A DNA stretch of 45,419 nt from positions 1-45,419 of the IMG/VR virus record IMGVR_UViG_3300045256_000863; one strand, 5' to 3'. This stretch comes from a virus. Shown in pieces: positions 1-7,034 of the stretch; position 1 is the first letter of the stretch, and every line of letters begins with the position of its first letter. The notes under the pieces are model-generated. The model made no database searches. It saw only the letters and a list, made by a program, of their open reading frames with translations, and had not been told where the DNA came from. The position numbers and the translations under genes were made by a program.

Positions 1-1209
1 TCACTGAAAAACAACACCCATCCCGGAAGCGTTGGCAACAACTGGCAACATATCCGGATTTTTCACCTTCTTCGCGCCCTTCTTGCCGTTCGCTGGCAAC
101 AATACGCGCGCCATCTTCTCCACCGCGACGCGATGTTCATCGCCGACCAGATGGCCGTAGATGTTCACCGTCGTCTCCGGATCCTCGTGTCCTAACTGTG
201 CCTGGACGACCTTCGGAGAGACGCCCATCGATAGAAGGACGCTCGCCGTCGTGTGCCGGAACGCGTGCATCCCGCACACCGGGACGCCGACCTTCTTCAG
301 CACCGGATGGAGCCGGACGTCGTTCACCTTCGAGAGACGGAGAGGAGTCCCCGCCGTCGACGTGAACAGGAGATCGTCATCGTTCGCGCGCCATCCCCGC
401 ATGAGGTACTCCGCCAGGATCTCGCGCAACGGCTCCGGCATCGGGACGTCGCGATACGACCGCTTCGACTTGAGCGTAATCAGCGCCCCGCGATCGTTCG
501 ATCGCCGGACGTGGATCAGCTTCTCCGCGAAATTCAGATCGCCGCGCTTCAGCCCGAGAACCTCGCCAGGACGTAACCCCGAGAGCGCCGCCGTCGCGAA
601 TAGAACTCGCCACATCCCCTCAGCGTTCGCCAGGATCAGACGAACGATCTCGGGGCTGAAGTGACTCCGCTTCACGGGCTCGTCGAAGTTCGGGAGCTCG
701 AGATCGCTCGCGTGATACGTCGCGACCGCGTACCCCCATTTTTTAGCCGTCGCGTGAATCGCGCCGAAAGTCCCGATCACGTTCATGACCGAGTGACGCT
801 TCATCCGCTTCAGCAATTGAGCGACGAGCGCCTGCACCTGCATCTGACCGATCGACGCGAGCTCGTGATCCCCGAAGTACGGGACGAGCGACGTCTTTAG
901 GTGCTGAAGCGCTTTCGTCTGCGTTGATGGTTTTCGAGTCGGAAGGACGCGCTCCTTCCACAGCTCCGTGAACTCAGCGAACGAGATCACGAAACCCGGG
1001 CGATGGTGGACATCGTTCAGCGGCGATACGACGCGATCAGCGAGACGACGCGCTTCGCGTAACGAGATCTCGGACACGTTCCCGAGCCACGTCTTACGAA
1101 GTACGCGTTTGATCTCCCCGCTCGCGCTGAGTACGTCTTCGCGCCACATGAACCGCCATCTCCCCTCGACAGCTTTCAAACTCCCCCGTTGGTATCTCCT
1201 GCGGGCCAT
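1..1209 (-). CDS. int: Tyrosine-family phage integrase
   Basis: Site-specific recombinase that would integrate and excise the phage. The 402-aa protein has an N-terminal DNA-binding part with an AP2-like start (RRRYQRGSLK), a SAM-like core-binding domain (about 75-165) and the catalytic domain (about 185-365). Catalytic residues are visible: Arg213 in SGLRPGE, Lys247 or Lys249, His315-x-x-Arg318 in HAFRH, His341 in LGH and the nucleophile Tyr351 in NIYGH. The ATG at 1209 was chosen because AAGGAGGT lies just upstream (1217-1224). The frame stays open for another 121 codons upstream, but that part does not look like integrase. The stop codon is the first three bases of the window, so the gene is complete. 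It is the last gene of the leftward early block, behind a TetR gene and a separate promoter. Confidence 0.95.
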   Translation of the reverse strand: MARRRYQRGSLKAVEGRWRFMWREDVLSASGEIKRVLRKTWLGNVSEISLREARRLADRVVSPLNDVHHRPGFVISFAEFTELWKERVLPTRKPSTQTKALQHLKTSLVPYFGDHELASIGQMQVQALVAQLLKRMKRHSVMNVIGTFGAIHATAKKWGYAVATYHASDLELPNFDEPVKRSHFSPEIVRLILANAEGMWRVLFATAALSGLRPGEVLGLKRGDLNFAEKLIHVRRSNDRGALITLKSKRSYRDVPMPEPLREILAEYLMRGWRANDDDLLFTSTAGTPLRLSKVNDVRLHPVLKKVGVPVCGMHAFRHTTASVLLSMGVSPKVVQAQLGHEDPETTVNIYGHLVGDEHRVAVEKMARVLLPANGKKGAKKVKNPDMLPVVANASGMGVVFQ

Positions 1210-1554
1210 CGAAACGACCTCCTTCGGTCGAGTCGGCCCGCTGACTCCTTCGGACTTGGGACTGACTGTAACGGTCCCAATCGAGTAAAGCAACACTTCA
1301 CAGGTAACGCCGGAGTGATACGCCAGCGCGTCGAGCACTATCCCGGGGAGAGTCAGCTCTCCAGCCGGACCGATCAGCCCCTCGTAATCGCACACGAGGA
1401 GGATCGAGATCGCCAGCATGAGGGAGACAACGATCAGGAGACGACGCGAGCGCCTCGAGAGTGAAGCGCCGCTTTTCTTCTCTGGTTGGACGGGGGCAAA
1501 ACCCGCACTTCTGGCCCGATACTGCGAAACTCCCCACATAGCCCCACGAACGGT
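1210..1554. other. Integrase leader, no independent gene supported
   Basis: About 345 bases between the putative integrase promoter and the integrase ATG. The only long frame is in phase with the integrase and open from a TTG at 1572. It contains a hydrophobic stretch (LLIVVSLMLAISILLVC) that would form a membrane helix if translated. It has no convincing ribosome binding site and nothing recognisable. I treat it as a long untranslated leader, possibly also holding part of the attachment region. Confidence 0.35.
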
Positions 1555-1582
1555 TTTATGTGAGCACAGCAAAAGTTGTCAA
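1555..1582 (-). promoter_or_regulatory. Sigma70-like promoter for the integrase
   Basis: Leftward -35 box TTGACA (1577-1582, perfect consensus) and -10 box CATAAA (1555-1560) with a 16-base spacer. The site is downstream of tetR and upstream of the integrase, with two palindromes just upstream of the -35 box. The -10 box is only a partial match, so activity is an inference. Confidence 0.5.
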
Positions 1583-1597
1583 GTACGACTTTTCAAC
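1575..1597. promoter_or_regulatory. Imperfect inverted repeat, possible attP core or operator
   Basis: Arms GTTGTCAAGT and ACTTTTCAAC flank a 3-base centre (ACG); 8 of 10 arm positions pair. It overlaps the integrase -35 box. Tyrosine integrase core sites are typically imperfect inverted repeats near the integrase gene, so this is one candidate for the attachment core. It could equally be a regulator site. Confidence 0.25.
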
Positions 1598-1598
1598 A

Positions 1599-1639
1599 GG
1601 CGCGAGTGACTACTCGCATGGGCGCGAGTGACTACTCGC
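1599..1639. repeat. Two identical palindromic repeats (TetR operator candidates)
   Basis: The 19-base sequence GGCGCGAGTGACTACTCGC occurs at 1599-1617 and again at 1621-1639. Each copy contains the perfect palindrome GCGAGT-GACT-ACTCGC. Centre-to-centre distance is 22 bp, about two helical turns, so two dimers would bind the same face of the DNA. The second copy overlaps the last codons of tetR, and the pair sits about 17 bp upstream of the integrase -35 box. A natural reading is that the adjacent TetR protein binds here and controls the integrase. Confidence 0.6.
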
Positions 1640-2219
1640 GTATAACGCCGCGGAGCCAAACTTCGACGAGCTCCTCCGCGCGCGCGTCGTTGAGACGAAA
1701 CGCCTTTGAGTAACTCGATCCCCATAACGCACGCGTTACACCGAAGCCGTAGAGCTCGAGGACGAGAGATCGCGCCGCGACGACGGGGTCGACCGCGAGA
1801 CGCTTAGCTCTACGCTCGCGCCTGAGCCGCTCCAGTAGCGGAGCGTATCGCTTCAGGATGAAACTATTCACGAGCCGATCGATCTCTCGAGGAGGGAATT
1901 CCGTCGCGACGACGAGCGTCAGCCGGATATAGTGATCGCTCGCCATCGCGTCCAGCGTGACGCGGACGAACTCCGTCATCGAATCGCGAAAGTCCTCGAT
2001 CGCGATCGCTCGGGTGAACTCCTCAGTTCTCCGCGCGCGCTCGAGCTCAGCATCTAGCACAGCTCGGAAGATCGCTCGCTTCCCGGAGAAGGAGCGGAAC
2101 AGCGTCGACTCGTGAACTCGTGAACGACGAGCGATGTCTTTCGTACTCGTCGCGTTGTACCCGCGGAGAGCGAACAGCTCTGTCGCCGCGCGGAGGATTC
2201 TTTCGTTCGTGCCTGACAT
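1632..2219 (-). CDS. TetR-family transcriptional regulator
   Basis: 195-aa dimeric DNA-binding regulator. The N-terminus carries the classic TetR helix-turn-helix: RILRAATELFALRGYNATS, then TKDIARRSRVHESTLFRSF (helix-turn-helix about residues 24-46). The C-terminal half is helical and would form the ligand and dimerisation domain. The ATG at 2219 gives a normal TetR N-terminus; the open frame extends upstream without similarity. It lies directly upstream of the integrase on the same strand, with twin palindromes at its 3' end. TetR regulators are unusual as phage lysogeny controllers, so this may be a captured host gene that now links an unknown ligand to integration or excision. Its ligand cannot be read from sequence. 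Confidence 0.85.
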   Translation of the reverse strand: MSGTNERILRAATELFALRGYNATSTKDIARRSRVHESTLFRSFSGKRAIFRAVLDAELERARRTEEFTRAIAIEDFRDSMTEFVRVTLDAMASDHYIRLTLVVATEFPPREIDRLVNSFILKRYAPLLERLRRERRAKRLAVDPVVAARSLVLELYGFGVTRALWGSSYSKAFRLNDARAEELVEVWLRGVIRE

Positions 2220-2257
2220 TGGCTTCACTTTCGATGCGCGCGAAGATCGCCGCGCCG

Positions 2258-2497
2258 CTACGCGTTCGCGCGATTCGCGAGCGCACGCTGAGCTACTGGA
2301 GAGCTCAGCGGAACCATGTGCTCCGCCCCGCACGTCGGGCAAACCTGTTTCTTATTCGAGACCCGCCACAGTGAATAGATCAGCCCCGGGACGATGAAAA
2401 AACACCAGAGGAACAGCTCGATCAGGAACGAGCCCGGAGTCTTCTTCTTCGGCTTCGCCTGAGTCCCGCAATTCGTGCAAAACATGACCTTCGCCAT
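2258..2497 (-). CDS. Small zinc-ribbon membrane protein
   Basis: 79 aa. Two Cys-x-x-Cys pairs (CTNC near residue 7 and CPTC near 53) flank one hydrophobic segment (FLIELFLWCFFIVPGLIYSLW). The pairs would sit on the same side of the membrane if the hydrophobic stretch forms a hairpin. Proteins of this layout occur widely in proteobacteria and their phages without known function. The start ATG is preceded by AAGGGGG. It is the first gene upstream of tetR and may belong to the same transcript. Confidence 0.7.
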   Translation of the reverse strand: MAKVMFCTNCGTQAKPKKKTPGSFLIELFLWCFFIVPGLIYSLWRVSNKKQVCPTCGAEHMVPLSSPVAQRALANRANA

Positions 2498-2539
2498 TTT
2501 TCCCCCTTAGTTACCGCGCTGCGATTGTATAGGTGCGCT

Positions 2540-2701
2540 TTACTTTTCGCGGTGACGATGGTCATGTTCCGGAGGTAACTTCCGGGATGACCGCTCACGA
2601 CGCGAGCGGATACTCGCATCGACCGCCAGGATCAGGAGGAGCGCGAAGATCGCGCCCTCCAGAATCCCAGCCGCCCACATGACGAGCGTCGTCGGAGTCA
2701 T
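2540..2701 (-). CDS. Tiny single-helix membrane protein
   Basis: 53 aa with one N-terminal transmembrane helix (about residues 6-27, MWAAGILEGAIFALLLILAV) and a highly charged, His/Arg-rich tail (RERSSRK, HDHRHREK). The ATG at 2701 overlaps the stop of the upstream gene as ATGA, which fixes the start and implies coupled translation. Function is unknown. It could be a small host-membrane effector. Confidence 0.6.
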   Translation of the reverse strand: MTPTTLVMWAAGILEGAIFALLLILAVDASIRSRRERSSRKLPPEHDHRHREK

Positions 2702-2901
2702 CACATCACCCGCATGCATCGGACGAACTCGCCGAAGTCCGTCGTCGAGAACCGCGGACCGTACTTCCGCGCGTGATGGTACGCGGAATTCCGGAGCCCC
2801 TTCGCGCGCTCCTTCTTCACGTCGAAGTAATCGCCGACCTCCATCGACGCGAACGGATACCGCGCGCGACCCTTCGTCTTCACGAGCTCGAGCTTCGCCA
2901 T
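2701..2901 (-). CDS. Small basic phage protein, unknown function
   Basis: 66 aa with the motif MEVGDYFDV followed by an Arg/Lys/His-rich segment (RNSAYHHARKYGPRFST). This arrangement is seen in many small phage early proteins that may bind nucleic acid. The start overlaps the upstream gene's stop by one base and its stop overlaps the next start as ATGA. No catalytic motif is visible. Confidence 0.65.
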   Translation of the reverse strand: MAKLELVKTKGRARYPFASMEVGDYFDVKKERAKGLRNSAYHHARKYGPRFSTTDFGEFVRCMRVM

Positions 2902-3164
2902 CAGGTAGAACCCTTCGCCATCGGCAGCGCGTAAAAATTGAGATTCCCATGATCGTCTTCCAGCACGACGACCGCATGACCGAGCTTCCGAGCGGTAGTG
3001 ATCTGCACCGTGAATTCAGGCGGAGCGCGGAACTTCATGAGGTGGACTCCGCCCGGGTAAGTCGTCGCCCACCTTGCGCGACGACGATTCTCCTCCGACT
3101 CGAGTTGCTCGACTCGCTTCTTCAGCTCGCGCGCTTCGCGCTGAGAGATCTTCTTCGTTGCCAT
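2901..3164 (-). CDS. Hypothetical early protein with coiled-coil start
   Basis: 87 aa. Residues 1-28 form a charged coiled coil (ELKKRVEQLESEENRRR). The rest is a small beta-rich domain ending LEDDHGNLNFYALPM. It sits immediately downstream of ssb in the same leftward operon. I do not recognise the family. Confidence 0.6.
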   Translation of the reverse strand: MATKKISQREARELKKRVEQLESEENRRRARWATTYPGGVHLMKFRAPPEFTVQITTARKLGHAVVVLEDDHGNLNFYALPMAKGST

Positions 3165-3177
3165 GTGCTCGCCCTCG

Positions 3178-3690
3178 TCAGAATGGAATGTCGTCGTCGT
3201 CGAAGCTGTTCGACTGCGCAGGAGCCGGCGAAGCGTTGACGCCGTAGCCCTCGCGCGCCCGCTGATACTCGCGCCCAGCGTTACCTCCGTTCCGCGGACG
3301 CTGGTCGAGCTGCGTATGACGATCGCGCGTACGCTCGCCGCCGCCTTCGCTGTTACCGCCGCCGAGCATCTGCATCTCGCTCGCGATGATGTCCGTCGAG
3401 TACCGCTCGATCCCGTCCTTGTCCGTGTATTTGTCCGTCCGGAGCGAGCCCTCGATGTAGACCTGACGCCCCTTCTTCAGATACTCGCCCGCGATCTCCG
3501 CCAGCTTCCCGAACAGCTTCACGCGATGCCATTCCGTACGCTCCTGGCGCTCGCCGCTCTGCTTATCCGTCCACTGCTCCGACGTCGCGATCCGGAGCGA
3601 CGTGATCGCCGTCCCGCCTCCCGTGTACCTCGTTTCCGGATCCGCGCCGAGATTCCCGACGAGGATCACTTTGTTCACGCCTCGTGCCAT
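3178..3690 (-). CDS. ssb: Single-stranded DNA-binding protein
   Basis: 170 aa. It coats single-stranded DNA in replication and recombination and recruits partner proteins. The OB-fold starts [18 protein letters not shown] and continues through [21 protein letters not shown] to about residue 110. A Gly/Arg/Gln-rich disordered linker follows, then the acidic tip DDDDIPF, the standard partner-binding end of bacterial SSBs. Length and architecture are normal. It is placed in the left early operon, far from the replication genes at 39-41 kb, so it would be supplied by a different transcript. Confidence 0.97.
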   Translation of the reverse strand: MARGVNKVILVGNLGADPETRYTGGGTAITSLRIATSEQWTDKQSGERQERTEWHRVKLFGKLAEIAGEYLKKGRQVYIEGSLRTDKYTDKDGIERYSTDIIASEMQMLGGGNSEGGGERTRDRHTQLDQRPRNGGNAGREYQRAREGYGVNASPAPAQSNSFDDDDIPF

Positions 3691-3709
3691 TTCATTGCCC
3701 TCTGTTGAG

Positions 3710-4051
3710 TTAACCCTTCAGCCTCGAGAGCTCGTCTCCGAGATCCTGGACTTCTTCCTTCAGCGAGTCGACCTCGCGCTCGAGATCCGACACCTTACCC
3801 TCGAGCTCGTCGCGTTCGCTCTCGACGTCCCTCTTATCGCTCACAGCTTCGCGCAGCGCGTCGCGGAGCTTATACGTCCCGTCCTTCTTCACGCTTTCCT
3901 GCGCAGCGACGACGAGAAGCCTCACGCTATCCCACACGTGCGGAGCGACGTACTTTTCGAGATCCTCGAGCAGGCAATCGAACGCGCCGTCGACATCCGG
4001 ACACGTCCACTGGCAATAGGCGAGCGTCTCGTCGTCGACGTTGCGGCTCAT
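3710..4051 (-). CDS. Early protein with C-terminal coiled coil
   Basis: 113 aa. The N-terminal half contains two Cys residues and several Trp ([19 protein letters not shown]). The C-terminal half from about residue 70 is a continuous heptad coiled coil ([19 protein letters not shown]). The ATG at 4051 overlaps the preceding gene's stop as ATGA. It is probably an oligomer or adaptor. No family recognised. Confidence 0.65.
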   Translation of the reverse strand: MSRNVDDETLAYCQWTCPDVDGAFDCLLEDLEKYVAPHVWDSVRLLVVAAQESVKKDGTYKLRDALREAVSDKRDVESERDELEGKVSDLEREVDSLKEEVQDLGDELSRLKG

Positions 4052-4551
4052 GTCTTCGCACCGTTCAGCCTTTCGCGGATCTTCGATCGCAGATCGGACG
4101 GCTGATCTTCTTCGCCGCCATCGTCCGCAAGCGTCGGAGCGCTTAGAAAGTCCGCCTTCGACCCGTAGCGAAGTGGCGTTCTCACTTCGACGAGCTGCAT
4201 CTCCAGCCAATCGAGCAGCTCCGAGTCTGTACGGGCCGTCGGATTCGGCTTACAGCACCCGAAGCCCTCATTCTCCGGACAGCTCGCCGGATCGCCGGAG
4301 CACTCCGGATACTCCTCGCGCGCCTCCATGACAGCCCGCGGAACGATCCCGTCGAGAAACTCCTTCGCGAGATCTCGGCCCGCTTCGTCGTACGCGGTGT
4401 AATCGTCGACCGCTCCGTCCCACACCGCCTCGTGATACTTCACGAGAAACGCTTCGACCTCCTCGCGAGTGACGAAGCGACCGAGTCGACCATCCGTCTT
4501 TGGCGCGCTGCTCTTGATGCCGCACGTCGGGCAATAAGTGAGCTTGCTCAT
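4048..4551 (-). CDS. Cys-rich hypothetical early protein
   Basis: 167 aa. It begins with a CPTCG zinc knuckle at residues 6-10. It has a second Cys cluster in the middle (CSGDPASC and FGCCKP, about 92-113) that could complete metal binding. The remainder is acidic and helical. The ATG at 4551 forms ATGA with the upstream stop, preferred over an ATG three codons earlier. Function unknown. Confidence 0.65.
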   Translation of the reverse strand: MSKLTYCPTCGIKSSAPKTDGRLGRFVTREEVEAFLVKYHEAVWDGAVDDYTAYDEAGRDLAKEFLDGIVPRAVMEAREEYPECSGDPASCPENEGFGCCKPNPTARTDSELLDWLEMQLVEVRTPLRYGSKADFLSAPTLADDGGEEDQPSDLRSKIRERLNGAKT

Positions 4552-4865
4552 TTCGCGCACCCCGCCACGGACTCGGCGACGAGACGACAGAACTTATTCC
4601 GTTGCGACGTCGCGCTGATACCGTCCTCGGAATTCAGCGCCAGGAGAGCCGAGCGAAGAAGGTCGCCGCCGTGGATCGTGGCGATCATCTCCGTATACTC
4701 GCGCCTTGCGTGCTCCGCCGTCGCCATCAGTTGCGGAGCGACGACCTTCAGGACAGCGTCCGCGTGTCTCTGACACTTCTCCCGCATCCCATGGCCGATC
4801 GAATCCGCGATCGCCTTCGCGATAGCGTCGCGCAGATCGAGGAGCGTCATTGGTTGCTGACTCAT
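4548..4865 (-). CDS. Helical hypothetical early protein
   Basis: 105 aa, predicted all-helical, with no membrane segment or catalytic motif. Segments MTLLDLRDAIAKAIADSI and HADAVLKVVAPQLMATAEHA look like amphipathic helices. It overlaps both neighbours as ATGA, so it is translated as part of the chain of small early genes. Not recognised. Confidence 0.6.
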   Translation of the reverse strand: MSQQPMTLLDLRDAIAKAIADSIGHGMREKCQRHADAVLKVVAPQLMATAEHARREYTEMIATIHGGDLLRSALLALNSEDGISATSQRNKFCRLVAESVAGCAK

Positions 4866-5053
4866 TTCGCTTTCTCCTTCAGGAAAACGTGATTACCGAC
4901 CACGCACACGACGACCATTCGCTCAGCCCACGCGGGCCGCGGATGGTGCTTCTCGTAGAAGTGCGTGGCACCTGGACAGATCTCGTGCCGGATCAGCCGC
5001 TCGTCGTCTGAGATAGCGAGGAGCGCGACGAAGACCAGGAGCGCGCGGATCAT
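4862..5053 (-). CDS. Small protein with signal peptide or membrane anchor
   Basis: 63 aa. Residues 1-15 (MIRALLVFVALLAIS) form a short hydrophobic leader. A small domain follows with two Cys and several His (HEICPGATHFYEKHH), then a second hydrophobic stretch (MVVVCVVGNHVFL). It could be exported to the periplasm or anchored in the inner membrane. Both ends overlap neighbours as ATGA. Confidence 0.6.
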   Translation of the reverse strand: MIRALLVFVALLAISDDERLIRHEICPGATHFYEKHHPRPAWAERMVVVCVVGNHVFLKEKAK

Positions 5054-5268
5054 GACAGCGCCTCGAGCAGCGCGTCAGCGTGACGGACAGCGAGCCGCGC
5101 CGTCTCCTCCGGGCTGCGCTGGATCATCATCGACCGCTCCTCGTCGGAGACCATGAGAGCGACCGCGCCCTCGCCAGCGAGGAGCCCTTGCATCGCCGCG
5201 ATCGCCGCGCGCGACCGGAGATCTAACACGAGCTCGATCTTCGGGTAATCGCCGTAATAGCCGTCCAT
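5050..5268 (-). CDS. Hypothetical early protein (72 aa)
   Basis: A 72-aa acidic, mostly helical protein starting MDGYYGDYPKIELVLDL. The ATG at 5268 shares bases with the upstream stop (ATGA). The frame continues upstream but overlaps another real gene there, so the long version is rejected. No recognised domain. Confidence 0.6.
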   Translation of the reverse strand: MDGYYGDYPKIELVLDLRSRAAIAAMQGLLAGEGAVALMVSDEERSMMIQRSPEETARLAVRHADALLEALS

Positions 5269-5474
5269 CACGGAGCCCTCGACAGCACGCCGCCGAATCC
5301 CCACGCGCCGAACGCGATCACGAGGATCGCCAGGACGCGCACCCACCACGGACCCTCGAGCGTCATCGCCGCGGCGAGCGCCGCGATCCCGCCGCCCGTG
5401 ATAATCCCCACGAGATACGCGTCGATCGTGCAGTTCTTCGCGATGTCGCGGACCTTCTCGATTTCGTTACTCAT
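5268..5474 (-). CDS. Small membrane protein with two hydrophobic segments
   Basis: 68 aa. It has a short polar N-terminus (MSNEIEKVRDIAKNC) and two hydrophobic stretches (about 20-38 and 44-62) linked by EGPWW. The ribosome site CCGGAGAAG lies at 5479-5487. Immediately upstream sits a strong three-way-junction inverted repeat (5493-5557), so expression may be controlled by RNA structure. Function unknown. Confidence 0.65.
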   Translation of the reverse strand: MSNEIEKVRDIAKNCTIDAYLVGIITGGGIAALAAAMTLEGPWWVRVLAILVIAFGAWGFGGVLSRAP

Positions 5475-5492
5475 GATCTTCTCCGGAAAGGT

Positions 5493-5557
5493 GACACCCG
5501 CCAGGAGCGCCCCGAGAGACAGGGGATCACCGGGACGCGCCCGCCCTGGCGGGTGTC
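5493..5557 (-). ncRNA. Candidate structured RNA leader (three-way junction)
   Basis: A perfect 13-bp stem pairs GACACCCGCCAGG (5493-5505) with CCTGGCGGGTGTC (5545-5557). Two further hairpins lie inside it: CCCC/GGGG (5510-5513 with 5522-5525) and CGGG/CCCG (5531-5534 with 5540-5543, loop ACGCG). It fills the only sizeable gap in this part of the operon and ends six bases from the Shine-Dalgarno of the 5268-5474 gene. There is no T-run, so it is not a standard terminator. Its role as a cis-regulatory RNA is inferred. Confidence 0.45.
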
Positions 5558-5565
5558 GTTGAACA

Positions 5566-5838
5566 TCAGCGAAGGCAGTCGAAGACCCAGCTCACGGGGA
5601 GACCGCGCCGGATCCGATCGCGCGCGCGGAACTCCGCCCACTCGATCCCGCCTCGACGACGAGCCCGCTCGCGTTCGCCCTGGTGCGGCCGATAGCGACC
5701 GCTGCCGTACTGCGGGAACAGGCGACGGAGCGGACGGGAGCGACGCTGAGGATGCGTCACGACGTGCGGAGCGGAGACGCTAGCCCCCATCATCGCGAGC
5801 GCGCTTCCGGTCATCCAGCTAAGAGCGCGACGGAACAT
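5566..5838 (-). CDS. Hypothetical exported basic protein
   Basis: 90 aa. A probable signal peptide (RRALSWMTGSALAMMGASVSA, cleavage near residue 23) precedes a very Arg-rich mature part ending RRGLPVSWVFDCLR. The ATG at 5838 lies three bases after the upstream stop. A secreted basic peptide could act in the periplasm or on the envelope. Not recognised. Confidence 0.5.
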   Translation of the reverse strand: MFRRALSWMTGSALAMMGASVSAPHVVTHPQRRSRPLRRLFPQYGSGRYRPHQGERERARRRGGIEWAEFRARDRIRRGLPVSWVFDCLR

Positions 5839-5840
5839 GC

Positions 5841-6569
5841 TCAGCCCTCCACCGTCTGGACCGCGTACTCGGCCAGGAACACCGGGGCCGGACCGCGATC
5901 GCTCAGGTAATCGACGAGCGCCCAATAATCCGCGTCCTCGAGCGCGACGACCTTATGCTTCTTCATCGCGTAGCCGCGCGCCTTCAGCGCCTCGACGACT
6001 TCGTCCGCCGTCATGTCCTGGCCGTCGTCGCCGCCGCCGTTCTCGCCCTGCGCCGCGTTCTCCTCGAGCTCGCTCGCGATCACCGGAGGAGCTTCGCCGC
6101 CGCACTCGACGACCTCGCCCTCCGTAGCCGCATCGTCGCCGCCCTCGCCCATCGGGAGGGCTTGCTGATCGGGATCGGACTTCACGGAGCCGGAGCCGCC
6201 GAAGTGATCGCTCGGATCCGCGACGACGATCAGGATCGCGCGACCGACCGCGTCCGTCAGCTCGTGACGCTTCGGATCCGTCTTCGAGACCGTGACAACG
6301 CCCTTTATTCCGTCTTTCACCGTGACCTGTTCCAGCGCCGCCGGGATCGTCGAGCGCCCGTTCGATGCGATCAGCTCGACGCACACCGTCACCGCCTCGC
6401 GAACGCGCTTATCAACGCGCTCGATAACGCCGTCCTGTTTCGATTGGCTGAGCTCCTGCCACACCTTCGGCAGCGCCTTGATCTCGTCGATGACGATCTT
6501 CATCAGATCGCCGAGAAGCGTCGACGACGCGATCTCGACGCCCGTACTCTCGTTCTCTTTCTCGCTCAC
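5841..6569 (-). CDS. Conserved phage early protein (KVWQELSQSKQD family)
   Basis: 242 aa, GTG start preceded by AGGGAG. Residues 20-125 match a protein seen in many temperate phages of proteobacteria beside recombination or single-strand-binding genes: ALPKVWQELSQSKQDGVIER, then LEQVTVKDGIKGVVTVSK and HELTDAVGRAILIVVADP. It is sometimes misannotated as a cell-division protein and its activity is unknown. A disordered acidic linker (about 130-190) and a short C-terminal helical domain follow. Family assignment is from memory of the pattern. Confidence 0.7.
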   Translation of the reverse strand: MSEKENESTGVEIASSTLLGDLMKIVIDEIKALPKVWQELSQSKQDGVIERVDKRVREAVTVCVELIASNGRSTIPAALEQVTVKDGIKGVVTVSKTDPKRHELTDAVGRAILIVVADPSDHFGGSGSVKSDPDQQALPMGEGGDDAATEGEVVECGGEAPPVIASELEENAAQGENGGGDDGQDMTADEVVEALKARGYAMKKHKVVALEDADYWALVDYLSDRGPAPVFLAEYAVQTVEG

Positions 6570-6610
6570 TTCTCGTACTCCCTTGGTTATGACGGCACGC
6601 GCCGCCGTGG

Positions 6611-7030
6611 TCAGGGACCGCGAGCATCGCGATCCCGGTGATACGCCTCGCGGTCCTCCGCGCTCATCAGCGCGCGATCGAGCTCCGCGTCTCGCTTCCG
6701 ATTGGCGACGTTGATCGTGCTCCGCACCATGACGACGCGATCGATGCTCGGCTTAACCGCCTCGAGGATCTCGTCGACGAGATGCTCCATCTTCTTCATG
6801 TACTCGAGCGGATCTTTCTCCGCGATATGGATCGCGAGGATCGTCGCGATCGTCTTCGCCTCGATCGTTCCGCCTTCGAGACATCCCTCGACGATCTCCG
6901 CCAGCTCGTCGACGCTCGACTCGATATGCTCGCGGATCGCCTCCGCCTCGCGAGAGAGCTCCTCGTCGCGCGCTTCCCGTTCATCCTGTTCGCGCTCGTA
7001 CCGCGCGAGATCTTGTTCGACAGTTCCCAT
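6611..7030 (-). CDS. Charged helical early protein
   Basis: 139 aa, almost entirely helical and highly charged. A coiled-coil N-terminus (ARYEREQDEREARDEELS) leads into a central hydrophobic helix (IEAKTIATILAIHIAEKDP) and an acidic-basic tail. It lies between the conserved early protein and the GIY-YIG gene, all on one leftward transcript. No family recognised. Confidence 0.6.
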   Translation of the reverse strand: MGTVEQDLARYEREQDEREARDEELSREAEAIREHIESSVDELAEIVEGCLEGGTIEAKTIATILAIHIAEKDPLEYMKKMEHLVDEILEAVKPSIDRVVMVRSTINVANRKRDAELDRALMSAEDREAYHRDRDARGP

Positions 7031-7034
7031 CGCG

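Noticed and set aside
1-1572. 523-aa version of the integrase
   Set aside because: The ATG at 1209 has a near-perfect Shine-Dalgarno and gives a normal integrase N-terminus; the extension has no integrase similarity and begins with TTG without a ribosome site.
2601-2617. Third copy of the TetR palindrome (CGCGAGCGGATACTCGC)
   Set aside because: Only one arm is intact, it lies inside a coding gene, and ACTCGC-type words are common in this GC-rich sequence.
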